A DNA stretch of 6,692 nt from an uncultured Lachnospiraceae bacterium (GCA_900313435.1 OMRF01000154.1:1-6692); one strand, 5' to 3'; shown: positions 1 through 5,492, counted from the first letter of the stretch. Translations and numbers: made by a program. The notes: a model not told the origin generated them from the sequence alone.

Positions 1-370
1 AAGTACCGCACTTAAGTCAGGTGTTCCTCTCTCGGAACTTATATGCAGACCGGAACTTGATTATGATCTGATAGCTCCGATAGATGATAACAGACCGAGG
101 CTTCCGGCTGATGTTACTGAGCAGGTAAATATAAATATAAAGTATGAAGGATATATAACGAGGCAAAAAAAACAGGTTGAAGCTTTCAAGAAACTTGAGA
201 ACAAAAAGTTATCCGAGGACATTGATTATTCCTCGATCAAAGGTCTTCGTCTGGAGGCGGCTTCGAAGCTTGATCAGATGAAACCGGTGTCGATAGGTCA
301 GGCATCCAGGATATCGGGAGTAAGTCCCGCTGATATATCTGTCCTTCTTGTATATCTTCAGGCAAAGTAA
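1..370 (+). CDS. mnmG: MnmG (GidA), C-terminal part only
   Basis: This is the 3' end of the gene; the 5' part lies outside the window. The reading frame starts at base 2 and ends at TAA 368-370, giving about 122 residues. It shows the conserved C-terminal MnmG region: YEGYITRQ, then a helical stretch, then IDYSSIKGL, and finally GQASRISGVSPADISVLLVY near the end. MnmG is the FAD-dependent partner of the GTPase MnmE, and together they install the carboxymethylaminomethyl group on wobble uridine 34 of certain tRNAs. In the family the C-terminal domain seen here contacts MnmE and tRNA. The next gene, rsmG, begins 2 nt after the stop, so the two are probably one operon with translational coupling. 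This is the usual mnmG-rsmG arrangement near the replication origin of Firmicutes. Nothing looks broken in the visible part. Confidence 0.95.
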   Translation, partial: STALKSGVPLSELICRPELDYDLIAPIDDNRPRLPADVTEQVNINIKYEGYITRQKKQVEAFKKLENKKLSEDIDYSSIKGLRLEAASKLDQMKPVSIGQASRISGVSPADISVLLVYLQAK

Positions 371-372
371 GT

Positions 373-1077
373 ATGAGTGGATTTACCGATTGTCTTTCAC
401 AGATGAATATAAGTATATCAGAAGAACAGCTCGATCTGTTTGAAAGATATTATGATCTTCTCATATCATGGAATGAGAAGATCAATCTTACTTCCATAAC
501 CGAAAAGGAAGATGTTTACTTTAAACATTTTGCAGACAGTATATGTGTTCTTAAGTATATGGATCTGTCAGATAAGAAGATCATCGATATCGGGACCGGT
601 GGTGGTTTTCCCGGAATACCGATCAAGATCATGTGTCCGGATGCAAGAGTTACTCTTCTTGATTCGCTGCAAAAGAGAATCGGATTCTTAAATGAAGTGA
701 TATCCGATCTCGGACTGTCAGATATTGAGGCAGTACATGGAAGGGCAGAAGATATTGCTTTTGAAGATAGGTTCAGGGAAAAATATGATACTTGTGTTTC
801 AAGAGCCGTTGCCAATCTTCGTACACTTTCTGAGTATTGTTTACCATTTGTAAATAATTCGGGATTTTTTATTCCGTACAAGAGTGGTAGTATAGATGAA
901 GAACTTACCGAGGCAGGAAATGCGATATCGATTCTCGGTGGACAGACTGACAGAACTGAAAAGTTTTCTATCCCCGGTACGGACTATGAAAGGTCACTTG
1001 TATTTATAAAAAAGATCAAAGCAACAGATAAGAAGTATCCGAGAAAAGCAGGTACGCCACAAAGAAAACCTTTATAG
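373..1077 (+). CDS. rsmG: RsmG, 16S rRNA (guanine-527-N7)-methyltransferase
   Basis: A 234-residue protein of normal family length. RsmG uses S-adenosylmethionine to methylate N7 of G527 in 16S rRNA of the small subunit; its loss is known to give low-level streptomycin resistance. Visible motifs in order are: an N-terminal helical region with WNEKINLTSI (33-42), HFADSI (52-57), the SAM-binding loop DIGTGGGFPGIP (72-83), the acidic end of strand 2 with DSLQKR (97-102), GRAED (123-127), SRAVANL (143-149), the LPFV...GFFIPYK segment (157-170), and the C-terminal YPRKAGTPQRKPL tail. All of these match the family, so it should be active. The ATG at 373 lies 2 nt after the mnmG stop and has only a weak Shine-Dalgarno match (aggcaaag), which fits coupling to mnmG translation. 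The next gene starts 11 nt after the stop. Confidence 0.96.
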   Translation: MSGFTDCLSQMNISISEEQLDLFERYYDLLISWNEKINLTSITEKEDVYFKHFADSICVLKYMDLSDKKIIDIGTGGGFPGIPIKIMCPDARVTLLDSLQKRIGFLNEVISDLGLSDIEAVHGRAEDIAFEDRFREKYDTCVSRAVANLRTLSEYCLPFVNNSGFFIPYKSGSIDEELTEAGNAISILGGQTDRTEKFSIPGTDYERSLVFIKKIKATDKKYPRKAGTPQRKPL

Positions 1078-1088
1078 CGGAGATTATC

Positions 1089-1808
1089 ATGACAAGTAAA
1101 GACTTAATTGATGCATGTGATATACTTATAAAACTTGAGCAGGAGTTTTCTGCTGAGGAAGCAAAGCTGTCCGAAGTATCAGGAGAGCATGCGATGAGGA
1201 TAGATGAGCTCGATCAGCAGATAACCACTTTCCGGAGAAATGAAGATGTGGACTTCCGTGTTTTCTCTCCGAGAAATGTGTCGACTGCCACATCGGAAAA
1301 GATCACTCTTCTTGAAACTGAAAAAAAGCAGCTCGAGCGTGAAAAGAAGGAAGCGGATAAACAGCTTAGGTACTATGCCGGAAAAACTGAGATGATTGGA
1401 AGAGTACTTGATCTTCTACGTGGAGATCTTAAGGAGGAATCCGAAGAGGATAGTCCTACTGTAAGAAACAGCCGCAATCCTTTTGCTTTTCTTGATGAAG
1501 ATATAGAGGATGAAGTAATCGAAGATAAGGAAGATGAAGTTGCTGCACTATTCAGATCGGTCAAAGCCTTTGATAGGAGAGAAGCTTCTTCCGAAGAATT
1601 TACAGTTCAGAAACAGGATGATGAACCGGAGGTAACTACAGAACCGGTGGTAACTTATGAAGGAGTTCCTGTAGAAGATGTAGAACGTATCTGTCATAAG
1701 GTTGAGTTCTGCGAAAAGATATTCGGTAATGACAGGATAAGATGTAAACTTGAGATCAAGAATATCATCGCTGATCTTCGCGATCTGATCCGTGCATATA
1801 CAAAATAG
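1089..1808 (+). CDS. Uncharacterised acidic coiled-coil protein
   Basis: A 239-residue protein that I do not recognise with confidence. There is no signal peptide or membrane segment. Residues 1-110 are rich in Glu, Lys, Leu and Gln with heptad-like spacing, interrupted near 52-66 by the stretch DVDFRVFSPRN, so two coiled-coil segments joined by a short insert are likely. Residues 115-185 are strongly acidic and low in complexity (DEDIEDEVIEDKEDE at 136-150) and probably disordered. Residues 190-239 form a small helical end with three cysteines (202, 208, 219). The start ATG has GGAG at 1079-1082 with 6 nt spacing. It is 11 nt from rsmG, so it is probably the last gene of the mnmG operon. In Bacillus the noc gene lies between rsmG and soj, but this protein has no ParB fold or helix-turn-helix and is not Noc. 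Whether it works with the neighbouring parABS locus is unknown. Confidence 0.85.
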   Translation: MTSKDLIDACDILIKLEQEFSAEEAKLSEVSGEHAMRIDELDQQITTFRRNEDVDFRVFSPRNVSTATSEKITLLETEKKQLEREKKEADKQLRYYAGKTEMIGRVLDLLRGDLKEESEEDSPTVRNSRNPFAFLDEDIEDEVIEDKEDEVAALFRSVKAFDRREASSEEFTVQKQDDEPEVTTEPVVTYEGVPVEDVERICHKVEFCEKIFGNDRIRCKLEIKNIIADLRDLIRAYTK

Positions 1809-1816
1809 ATTCTTAT

Positions 1817-1839
1817 ATGTTTCACGTGAAACATTTTTT
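1817..1839 (+). terminator. Possible intrinsic terminator formed by parS site 1
   Basis: As RNA, the parS palindrome can fold into a stem of 7 pairs (1817-1823 with 1828-1834) around the loop ACGU, followed by a U-run (1835-1839). It lies just after the end of the mnmG-rsmG-coiled-coil operon, where no other terminator is visible. The stem is AU-rich and the loop tight, so termination would be weak. The dual role is inference. Confidence 0.35.
1818..1833. promoter_or_regulatory. parS: parS site 1 (ParB-binding centromere)
   Basis: TGTTTCACGTGAAACA is a perfect 16-bp palindrome identical to the Firmicute parS consensus; the flanking A and T extend it to 18 bp. ParB (encoded at 2878) is expected to load here as a CTP-dependent clamp. 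The site lies 10 nt after the stop of the coiled-coil gene and about 245 nt upstream of parA. Six T residues directly follow it (1834-1839). Confidence 0.95.
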
Positions 1840-1866
1840 ATGATCACATCGACAAACACAATATAA

Positions 1867-1882
1867 TGTTTCACGTGAAACA
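1867..1882. promoter_or_regulatory. parS: parS site 2 (ParB-binding centromere)
   Basis: A second perfect TGTTTCACGTGAAACA, with the same A and T flanks, centred 49 bp from site 1. It is followed by only three T residues, so unlike site 1 it does not look like a terminator. Two closely spaced sites should nucleate a strong ParB complex upstream of the parA promoter and could influence that promoter. Confidence 0.95.
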
Positions 1883-1902
1883 TTTATGACCACATATTGA
1901 TT

Positions 1903-1918
1903 TTCGATTCGTGAAACA
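1903..1918. promoter_or_regulatory. Degenerate third parS-like half-site
   Basis: The right half CGTGAAACA (1910-1918) matches parS exactly, while the left half is degraded; 10 of 16 positions match overall. It is centred 36 bp after site 2. It may be a decayed or low-affinity ParB site. The single-site match is weak, but its position in the parS cluster supports it. Confidence 0.35.
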
Positions 1919-1953
1919 AATCCCACATACTATATCACATACAATAATCAGGA

Positions 1954-1982
1954 TTGAAAAACAACTATGTCTGTGAGATAAT
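1954..1982 (+). promoter_or_regulatory. Promoter of the parAB operon
   Basis: TTGAAA (1954-1959), a 17-bp spacer, then GATAAT (1977-1982), with an extended -10 TG at 1974-1975. This is a good vegetative sigma promoter. Transcription would start near 1988-1990, leaving a leader of about 90 nt before the parA ATG at 2079. No other promoter of this quality is visible between 1809 and 2078. Confidence 0.7.
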
Positions 1983-2005
1983 CATTAACGTCAATTTTTA
2001 ATGAT
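1981..2005. promoter_or_regulatory. Inverted repeat over the parA start site, candidate operator
   Basis: ATCATTAA (1981-1988) and TTAATGAT (1998-2005) are perfect 8-bp inverted arms separated by 9 nt. The left arm overlaps the last two bases of the -10 element, and the repeat covers the predicted start site, which is the usual place for a repressor to act. No regulator can be named. As RNA it could also form a weak hairpin at the 5' end of the transcript. Confidence 0.45.
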
Positions 2006-2046
2006 GACAGGGTCAAAAGGTCGGAAGCGATCATGTTTGTGTCATC
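2003..2046 (+). promoter_or_regulatory. Possible structured 5' leader of parA mRNA
   Basis: GATGACA (2003-2009) pairs perfectly with TGTCATC (2040-2046). Inside the loop, 2019-2023 pairs with 2028-2032 around the tetraloop GAAG, with one G-U pair. The outer stem shares bases 2003-2005 with the upstream inverted repeat, so the two folds exclude each other. It does not match a riboswitch class that I know. The parA ribosome site (AGGAG, 2068-2072) lies outside the fold. Confidence 0.3.
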
Positions 2047-2078
2047 TATAAATAAGGAAACAATTGTAGGAGTAAGTA

Positions 2079-2846
2079 ATGGGAAAGATTATATCCATAG
2101 CAAATCAAAAAGGCGGAGTGGGTAAGACCACAACAGCCATTAATCTGTCGGCGGCTCTTGCCAAGCAGGGCAAAAAAGTTCTGCTCATAGACTGCGATCC
2201 CCAGGGAAATGCAACAAGCGGTTTCGGAATAGAGAAGAACAATATAGAGAACACTGTATATGAACTTATGCTCGGAGACTGTTCCGTTAAGGATTGTATC
2301 ATCAAGGATGTACGCAAGAACCTTTCGGTAATCCCTTCGAATGTAAATCTTGCCGGAGCAGATATCGAGCTCATCGGTAAAGAGAAAAAAGAATTCATAT
2401 TAAAGGAAGAGATAGATTGGGTAGTGAACGAATATGATTATATCCTGATCGCCTGTCATACGTCACTTAATACATTAACGGTCAATGCGATGGTCGCTTC
2501 TTCAACCGTACTTGTTCCGATCCAGTGTGAGTACTATGCACTTGAAGGAATCAGTCAGTTGATATATACGATCAATCTGGTAAGAGAAAGACTGAATCCC
2601 GTACTCAATATCGAGGGCGTGGTATTTACCATGTTCGATTCAAGAACAAATCTTTCGCAGCAGGTGGTGAACAATGTTAAGGAGAACCTGTCTCAGTATG
2701 TATTCGAAACGGTGATCCCGAGGAACATCAGACTTGCGGAAGCACCCAGCTTTGGTGAACCGATCACCGAATACGATCCGAGATCGGTAGGTGCCAAGAG
2801 CTATAACGATCTTGCGAAGGAACTTATTAAGAAGAACGCTAAGTAA
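2079..2846 (+). CDS. parA: ParA/Soj chromosome-partitioning ATPase with altered Walker B motif
   Basis: A 255-residue cytoplasmic ParA of usual length, alignable end to end with Bacillus Soj. ParA binds ATP, dimerises on DNA and is stimulated by ParB, helping origin segregation and, in Bacillus, modulating DnaA. Intact features are the deviant Walker A KGGVGKTT (11-18, with Lys11 and Lys16), switch I DCDPQGNATSG (38-48, with catalytic Asp40), VPIQCEYYALEG (146-157), and the DNA-binding arginines Arg189 and Arg218 in PRNIRLAEAPS. Oddly, the Walker B segment, normally IDCPPSL, reads IACHTSL at 124-130. The Mg-coordinating Asp is Ala125, and both prolines are replaced (His127, Thr128). The frame is unbroken and the flanking residues are conserved. 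The start is supported by AGGAG at 2068-2072, 6 nt upstream. parB follows after 31 nt. The family assignment is secure; ATPase activity is in doubt. Confidence 0.95.
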   Translation: MGKIISIANQKGGVGKTTTAINLSAALAKQGKKVLLIDCDPQGNATSGFGIEKNNIENTVYELMLGDCSVKDCIIKDVRKNLSVIPSNVNLAGADIELIGKEKKEFILKEEIDWVVNEYDYILIACHTSLNTLTVNAMVASSTVLVPIQCEYYALEGISQLIYTINLVRERLNPVLNIEGVVFTMFDSRTNLSQQVVNNVKENLSQYVFETVIPRNIRLAEAPSFGEPITEYDPRSVGAKSYNDLAKELIKKNAK

Positions 2847-2877
2847 ATTGAAATAGATTTTCAAAGGAGAAATAATA

Positions 2878-3753
2878 ATGGCAGCAAAAAAAGGACTCGG
2901 TAAAGGACTTGATACTCTGATCCCGAAGGGGGTAGTCGTAAGCGACAAACCGACGGCGAAGGAAAATACCAATGCCGCAAAGCCTGATCAATATGTAAAG
3001 ATAACAAAGGTTGAACCGAATCGTAATCAGCCGAGAAAGAGATTCGATGAGGACGAACTTCAGGAACTGTCCGATTCGATCAAGCTTCACGGAGTACTGT
3101 TCCCTATACTTGTAGTCAATCGCGGAGACTATTATCAGATAGTTGCCGGTGAGCGCAGATGGAGAGCAGCCAAGATGGCGGGCCTTAAAGAAGTACCCGT
3201 TATCATCCGTGAATATACGGAAAAAGAGATAGCCGTAATCTCACTTATAGAGAACACACAGAGATCAGACCTTAACCCGATTGAAGAAGCAAAGGCATAT
3301 AAGGCTTTGATCGAGGAACATAAGCTGAAGCAGGACGAACTGGCTGAAGAGGTATCCAAGAGCAGAACAGCCATCACCAATTCGATGAGACTCTTAAAGC
3401 TCTCACCCAATGTCCAGGACATGATCATCGAAGAAATGATCTCGGCAGGACATGCCAGGGCACTTCTGTCCATCGAAGATCCGGATGAGCAGTACGAACT
3501 GGCTCAGCGTGTAATGGATGAAAAGCTTTCAGTCAGGGATATAGAGAAGATCGTCAAGGCCAAGAACAAGCCCAAGATCGAAAAGAAAAAGAATGAAAAG
3601 CAGGAAGCCCTTTATCATGATATAGAGGAAAAACTGAAAGCAAGTATAGGAACAAAAGTCACAATTACCGCAAAAGGTGACAATGCCGGTAAGATCGAGA
3701 TTGATTTTTACAACCAGGATGATCTGCAGAAGATATTGGATATGTTAATATAG
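2878..3753 (+). CDS. parB: ParB/Spo0J centromere-binding CTPase clamp
   Basis: A 291-residue ParB that binds parS, hydrolyses CTP and spreads along DNA as a sliding clamp, recruiting ParA and SMC. The N-terminal KKGLGKGLDTLI (4-15) is the basic ParA-stimulating peptide. The CTP-binding N-domain shows NQPRKRF (50-56), box I HGVLFPILV (71-79), box II GERRWRA (91-97) and box III ENTQRSDLNPIEEA (125-138), with Glu125 and Asn126 kept. The parS-reading helix-turn-helix is LKQDELAEEVSKSRTAITNSMRLLKL (150-175), followed by GHARALL (191-197). The C-terminal dimer domain ends with KIEIDFYNQDDLQKILDMLI. In box I the usual Gln of GxxQP is Phe75. The ribosome site AAAGGAGA (2863-2870) sits 7 nt from the ATG. 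Its cognate parS sites lie at 1818 and 1867. Confidence 0.97.
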   Translation: MAAKKGLGKGLDTLIPKGVVVSDKPTAKENTNAAKPDQYVKITKVEPNRNQPRKRFDEDELQELSDSIKLHGVLFPILVVNRGDYYQIVAGERRWRAAKMAGLKEVPVIIREYTEKEIAVISLIENTQRSDLNPIEEAKAYKALIEEHKLKQDELAEEVSKSRTAITNSMRLLKLSPNVQDMIIEEMISAGHARALLSIEDPDEQYELAQRVMDEKLSVRDIEKIVKAKNKPKIEKKKNEKQEALYHDIEEKLKASIGTKVTITAKGDNAGKIEIDFYNQDDLQKILDMLI

Positions 3754-3785
3754 GTACTTAAATTTTCGTCAGAAAATTTCAGTAC
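3754..3785 (+). other. Long hairpin right after parB, no U-tract
   Basis: The arms 3754-3767 and 3772-3785 pair almost fully: 13 pairs with one T-C mismatch at 3759/3780, around the loop GTCA. It starts at the first base after the parB stop. No T-run follows, so it is not a standard intrinsic terminator. It more likely stabilises the 3' end of the parAB message or marks a processing point within the operon. Confidence 0.55.
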
Positions 3786-3788
3786 GTA

Positions 3789-3827
3789 GGCCACGCCTCC
3801 ACGAAGTGGCATTTAAATGGCGTGGCT
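3789..3827 (+). other. GC-rich hairpin in the leader of the DUF4446 gene
   Basis: GCCACGCC (3790-3797) pairs perfectly with GGCGTGGC (3819-3826), with a G-U pair added outside. Inside is a smaller hairpin, CCAC-GAA-GTGG (3799-3809), followed by the palindrome ATTTAAAT (3811-3818). GCCAC at 3790 can also pair with GTGGC at 3806-3810, giving an alternative fold. No U-run follows. The Shine-Dalgarno sequence of the next gene begins about 10 nt downstream. Confidence 0.55.
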
Positions 3828-3856
3828 CTCAAAAAGAAAAGGAGTATAATAATAAT

Positions 3857-4384
3857 ATGAATAATTCGATACTCGGAAGCATGGGAATATCAGATCCCGG
3901 AGTAATGATCATAATAATGCTGGTGCTTATAATTGTTCTTGCAGTTATGCTCGTATTCCTGCTGATCAGGTATAATCGTCTGGAGACAAGCTATCAGATG
4001 TTCATGAAGGGCAGAAAAGCAGAGAGTCTCGAGGAAGAGATCGGTGCGCTCTTTGATGATATATCAGGCATGAAGACCCAGATCGATAAAAACAAGAAGG
4101 ACATCAAAAAGATAGTCGAGAATCTTCGCGAATGTTACCAGAGAGTCGGTATCGTCAAGTATGATGCGTTCAAGGAAATGGGTGGTAAGCTCTCGTTTTC
4201 GGTGGCGCTTCTTAATGATAATGAGACCGGATTCATAATCAACTCGATCCATTCGAGCGAAGGATGCTATGTATATACAAAAGAGATAGTAAACGGTGAA
4301 TGCGCAATATCTCTCGGAGATGAGGAGAAGAAAGCTCTTACTCTTGCGCAGTCCGCAGAGGCTTATCAGTTCGATCTGTCATGA
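3857..4384 (+). CDS. DUF4446 family membrane-anchored protein
   Basis: A 175-residue protein with a short N-terminal segment outside, one transmembrane helix (about 16-37, VMIIIMLVLIIVLAVMLVFLLI), a charged helical or coiled-coil region (about 55-95) and a C-terminal domain with VGIVKYDAFKEMGGKLSFSVALL (97-119), INSIHSSEG and VYTKEI. This pattern is the DUF4446 family, often found just after parB in Clostridia; its function is unknown. The frame is open back to a GTG at 3806, but that start lies inside a hairpin and has no ribosome site. I chose the ATG at 3857 because AAAAGGAG (3837-3844) precedes it, although the 12-nt spacing is long, and because it places the membrane helix as the family has it. 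It may act at the membrane in origin segregation, but this rests only on position. Confidence 0.88.
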   Translation: MNNSILGSMGISDPGVMIIIMLVLIIVLAVMLVFLLIRYNRLETSYQMFMKGRKAESLEEEIGALFDDISGMKTQIDKNKKDIKKIVENLRECYQRVGIVKYDAFKEMGGKLSFSVALLNDNETGFIINSIHSSEGCYVYTKEIVNGECAISLGDEEKKALTLAQSAEAYQFDLS

Positions 4385-4386
4385 GG

Positions 4387-4409
4387 TGGATTTCACGAAG
4401 TGAAATTCG
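4387..4409 (+). other. Hairpin between DUF4446 and HD-GYP genes
   Basis: ATTTCAC (4390-4396) pairs with GTGAAAT (4400-4406) around GAA, extended outwards by G-U, G-C and U-G pairs. The apex CACGAAGTG (4394-4402) is identical to the apex of the inner hairpin at 3800-3808. No U-run follows, so it is not an ordinary terminator. It lies just before the GGAG at 4409-4412. Confidence 0.5.
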
Positions 4410-4417
4410 GAGTCCTG

Positions 4418-4453
4418 ATGACCGGAAAATGTCATGAAAAAAGTAAATGTTAG
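4418..4453 (+). CDS. Possible 11-codon upstream ORF overlapping the HD-GYP start
   Basis: ATG 4418 to TAG 4451 would encode MTGKCHEKSKC. It has GGAG at 4409-4412 with 5 nt spacing, which is better than the ribosome site of the HD-GYP gene itself, and it overlaps the HD-GYP ATG (4434) in another frame. It could be a small translational control element. No conservation data are available and it may be chance. Confidence 0.25.
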   Translation: MTGKCHEKSKC

Positions 4454-5492
4454 CGAGCTTACCGGTGGCGAGTATCTTGCAAGTCCGGTAAAGCTGTCCG
4501 ACAATCAAACATTGTTTTATGAAGGAACCTGTCTGTATATGAAGCATATAGAGACACTGGTTTCTTCCGGCATAAATGAGGTCGAGATCTTTGAGCCGAC
4601 CACTCTTTCTCCCAAGGAAAAAATGGTCATTAAAGAGGAACTCAAGTCGGATTGTTCTAACAAGATCCATGATGTGATGGACAGGTATGTTACGTATGAC
4701 AGTGGGATAGAAGAGATATCGGAAACGGCAAACGAGATCGTTGATGATATGTTTTCCCGTGAGGAGATCGTGGACAGAGTCTATGATATCCGCGAGAGGA
4801 ACGGAGACCTTTATGACCACAGTGTTATGGTCGCATCACTTTCGATCATCACGGCTCTTAAGATGAACCTGTCCAAGCTGGAAGTGTATGATATAGGTGT
4901 CGGTAGCCTTCTTCATGATATGGGACTGAGATATCTGTCGGTTCCGTACCAGGATATCAATGTCGAAGAAGAGTTTGATCCCGAATCACTTTTCGAATAC
5001 AGGAAGCATACGCTGTACGGATTTTCTTCCGTAGAGAAGGAAACCTGGATGAGCAATGAATCAAAGAAGATCATACTGTTCCATCATGAAAGACTCGATC
5101 GCAGCGGGTATCCGTTCAAGCATGTAGTCATGCCGATCAGTGTCAGGATAGTTGCGATAGCCGATGCGTTTGACGACAGGCTTTGTGGTATCGGAGTAAA
5201 GAGAGGCAACGTCAGACAGGCGATAGAGTACATCAGGAACGGTCGTGACTCATTATTCGAAGGCAGGATCGTTGACTATTTCCTTGAGTTCATTGCCGCA
5301 TATCCGGTAGGAACGACGGTTATACTAAGTAACGGTGACGAGGCTATCGTCATCGAACAGAACGAGCATTTTACGGACCGTCCCAAGATCAAGCTTATAA
5401 AGGATCGGAGCGGTAAAGAATATGAAGAAGACAAACTGATCGATCTTCTCGAGAATGACGAGTTATCGATCGATTATGCCAAGGAGCGATAA
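4434..5492 (+). CDS. HD-GYP-type phosphodiesterase-like protein
   Basis: A 352-residue soluble protein. The N-terminal part (1-54) has the fold pattern seen before many HD-GYP domains (VSELTGGEYLASPV, then HIETLVSSGINEVEIFE). Residues about 120-290 form the HD domain: His129, His161-Asp162, His192 with Gly196, His217-His218-Glu219 and Asp244. These are the expected metal-ligand positions. The signature is altered: HDIGK reads HDMGL (Lys to Leu at 165), HHExxDGxGYP reads HHERLDRSGYP (Gly to Arg at 223), and the segment after DAFD lacks the usual Ala-Leu/Met-Thr. The C-terminal tail (290-352) is a small beta-rich extension. HD-GYP enzymes degrade cyclic di-GMP, but activity here is uncertain. 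The ATG is the first after an in-frame TGA at 4419, and its ribosome site is weak (GGAAAA). Confidence 0.85.
   Translation: MKKVNVSELTGGEYLASPVKLSDNQTLFYEGTCLYMKHIETLVSSGINEVEIFEPTTLSPKEKMVIKEELKSDCSNKIHDVMDRYVTYDSGIEEISETANEIVDDMFSREEIVDRVYDIRERNGDLYDHSVMVASLSIITALKMNLSKLEVYDIGVGSLLHDMGLRYLSVPYQDINVEEEFDPESLFEYRKHTLYGFSSVEKETWMSNESKKIILFHHERLDRSGYPFKHVVMPISVRIVAIADAFDDRLCGIGVKRGNVRQAIEYIRNGRDSLFEGRIVDYFLEFIAAYPVGTTVILSNGDEAIVIEQNEHFTDRPKIKLIKDRSGKEYEEDKLIDLLENDELSIDYAKER

Larger units (their letters stand above)
1817..1895. repeat. Direct duplication around the two parS sites
   Basis: The copies are 1817-1849 and 1866-1895. Both begin with the 18-bp parS palindrome and continue into a shared T-rich stretch and TATGAYCACAT; the first copy has three extra T residues. 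The bases upstream of each copy differ. This points to duplication of a roughly 30-bp unit that includes parS and its right flank, rather than independent conservation of parS alone. Confidence 0.7.

Noticed and set aside
1548..1883. Open frame on the - strand starting MFHVKH and containing NVSRET
   Set aside because: These peptides are translations of the parS palindromes themselves; the frame has no ribosome site and overlaps the coiled-coil gene.
1884..1953. Possible DnaA boxes or an origin between parS and the parA promoter (CACAT repeats at 1891, 1924, 1936)
   Set aside because: No sequence comes close to TTATNCACA; the best is about 6 of 9. The CACATAC pair 12 bp apart is short and AT-rich.
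2003..2046. A c-di-GMP or c-di-AMP riboswitch in the parA leader
   Set aside because: None of the conserved core sequences of those classes is present; only simple stems can be supported.
3845..3850. Perfect TATAAT just before the DUF4446 ATG
   Set aside because: There is no -35 at a suitable distance, and transcription would start after the ribosome site; it is part of a simple TAA-rich stretch.
3806..3856. Upstream GTG start for the DUF4446 gene, adding 17 residues
   Set aside because: The GTG lies in a hairpin arm, has no Shine-Dalgarno sequence, and the added residues do not resemble the family; the ATG at 3857 follows AAAAGGAG.
4411..4433. CTGATGA followed by GGAAAA, resembling a hammerhead ribozyme core
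   Set aside because: Only CCG separates the two core parts, so stem II cannot form, and no matching stems I and III are present.
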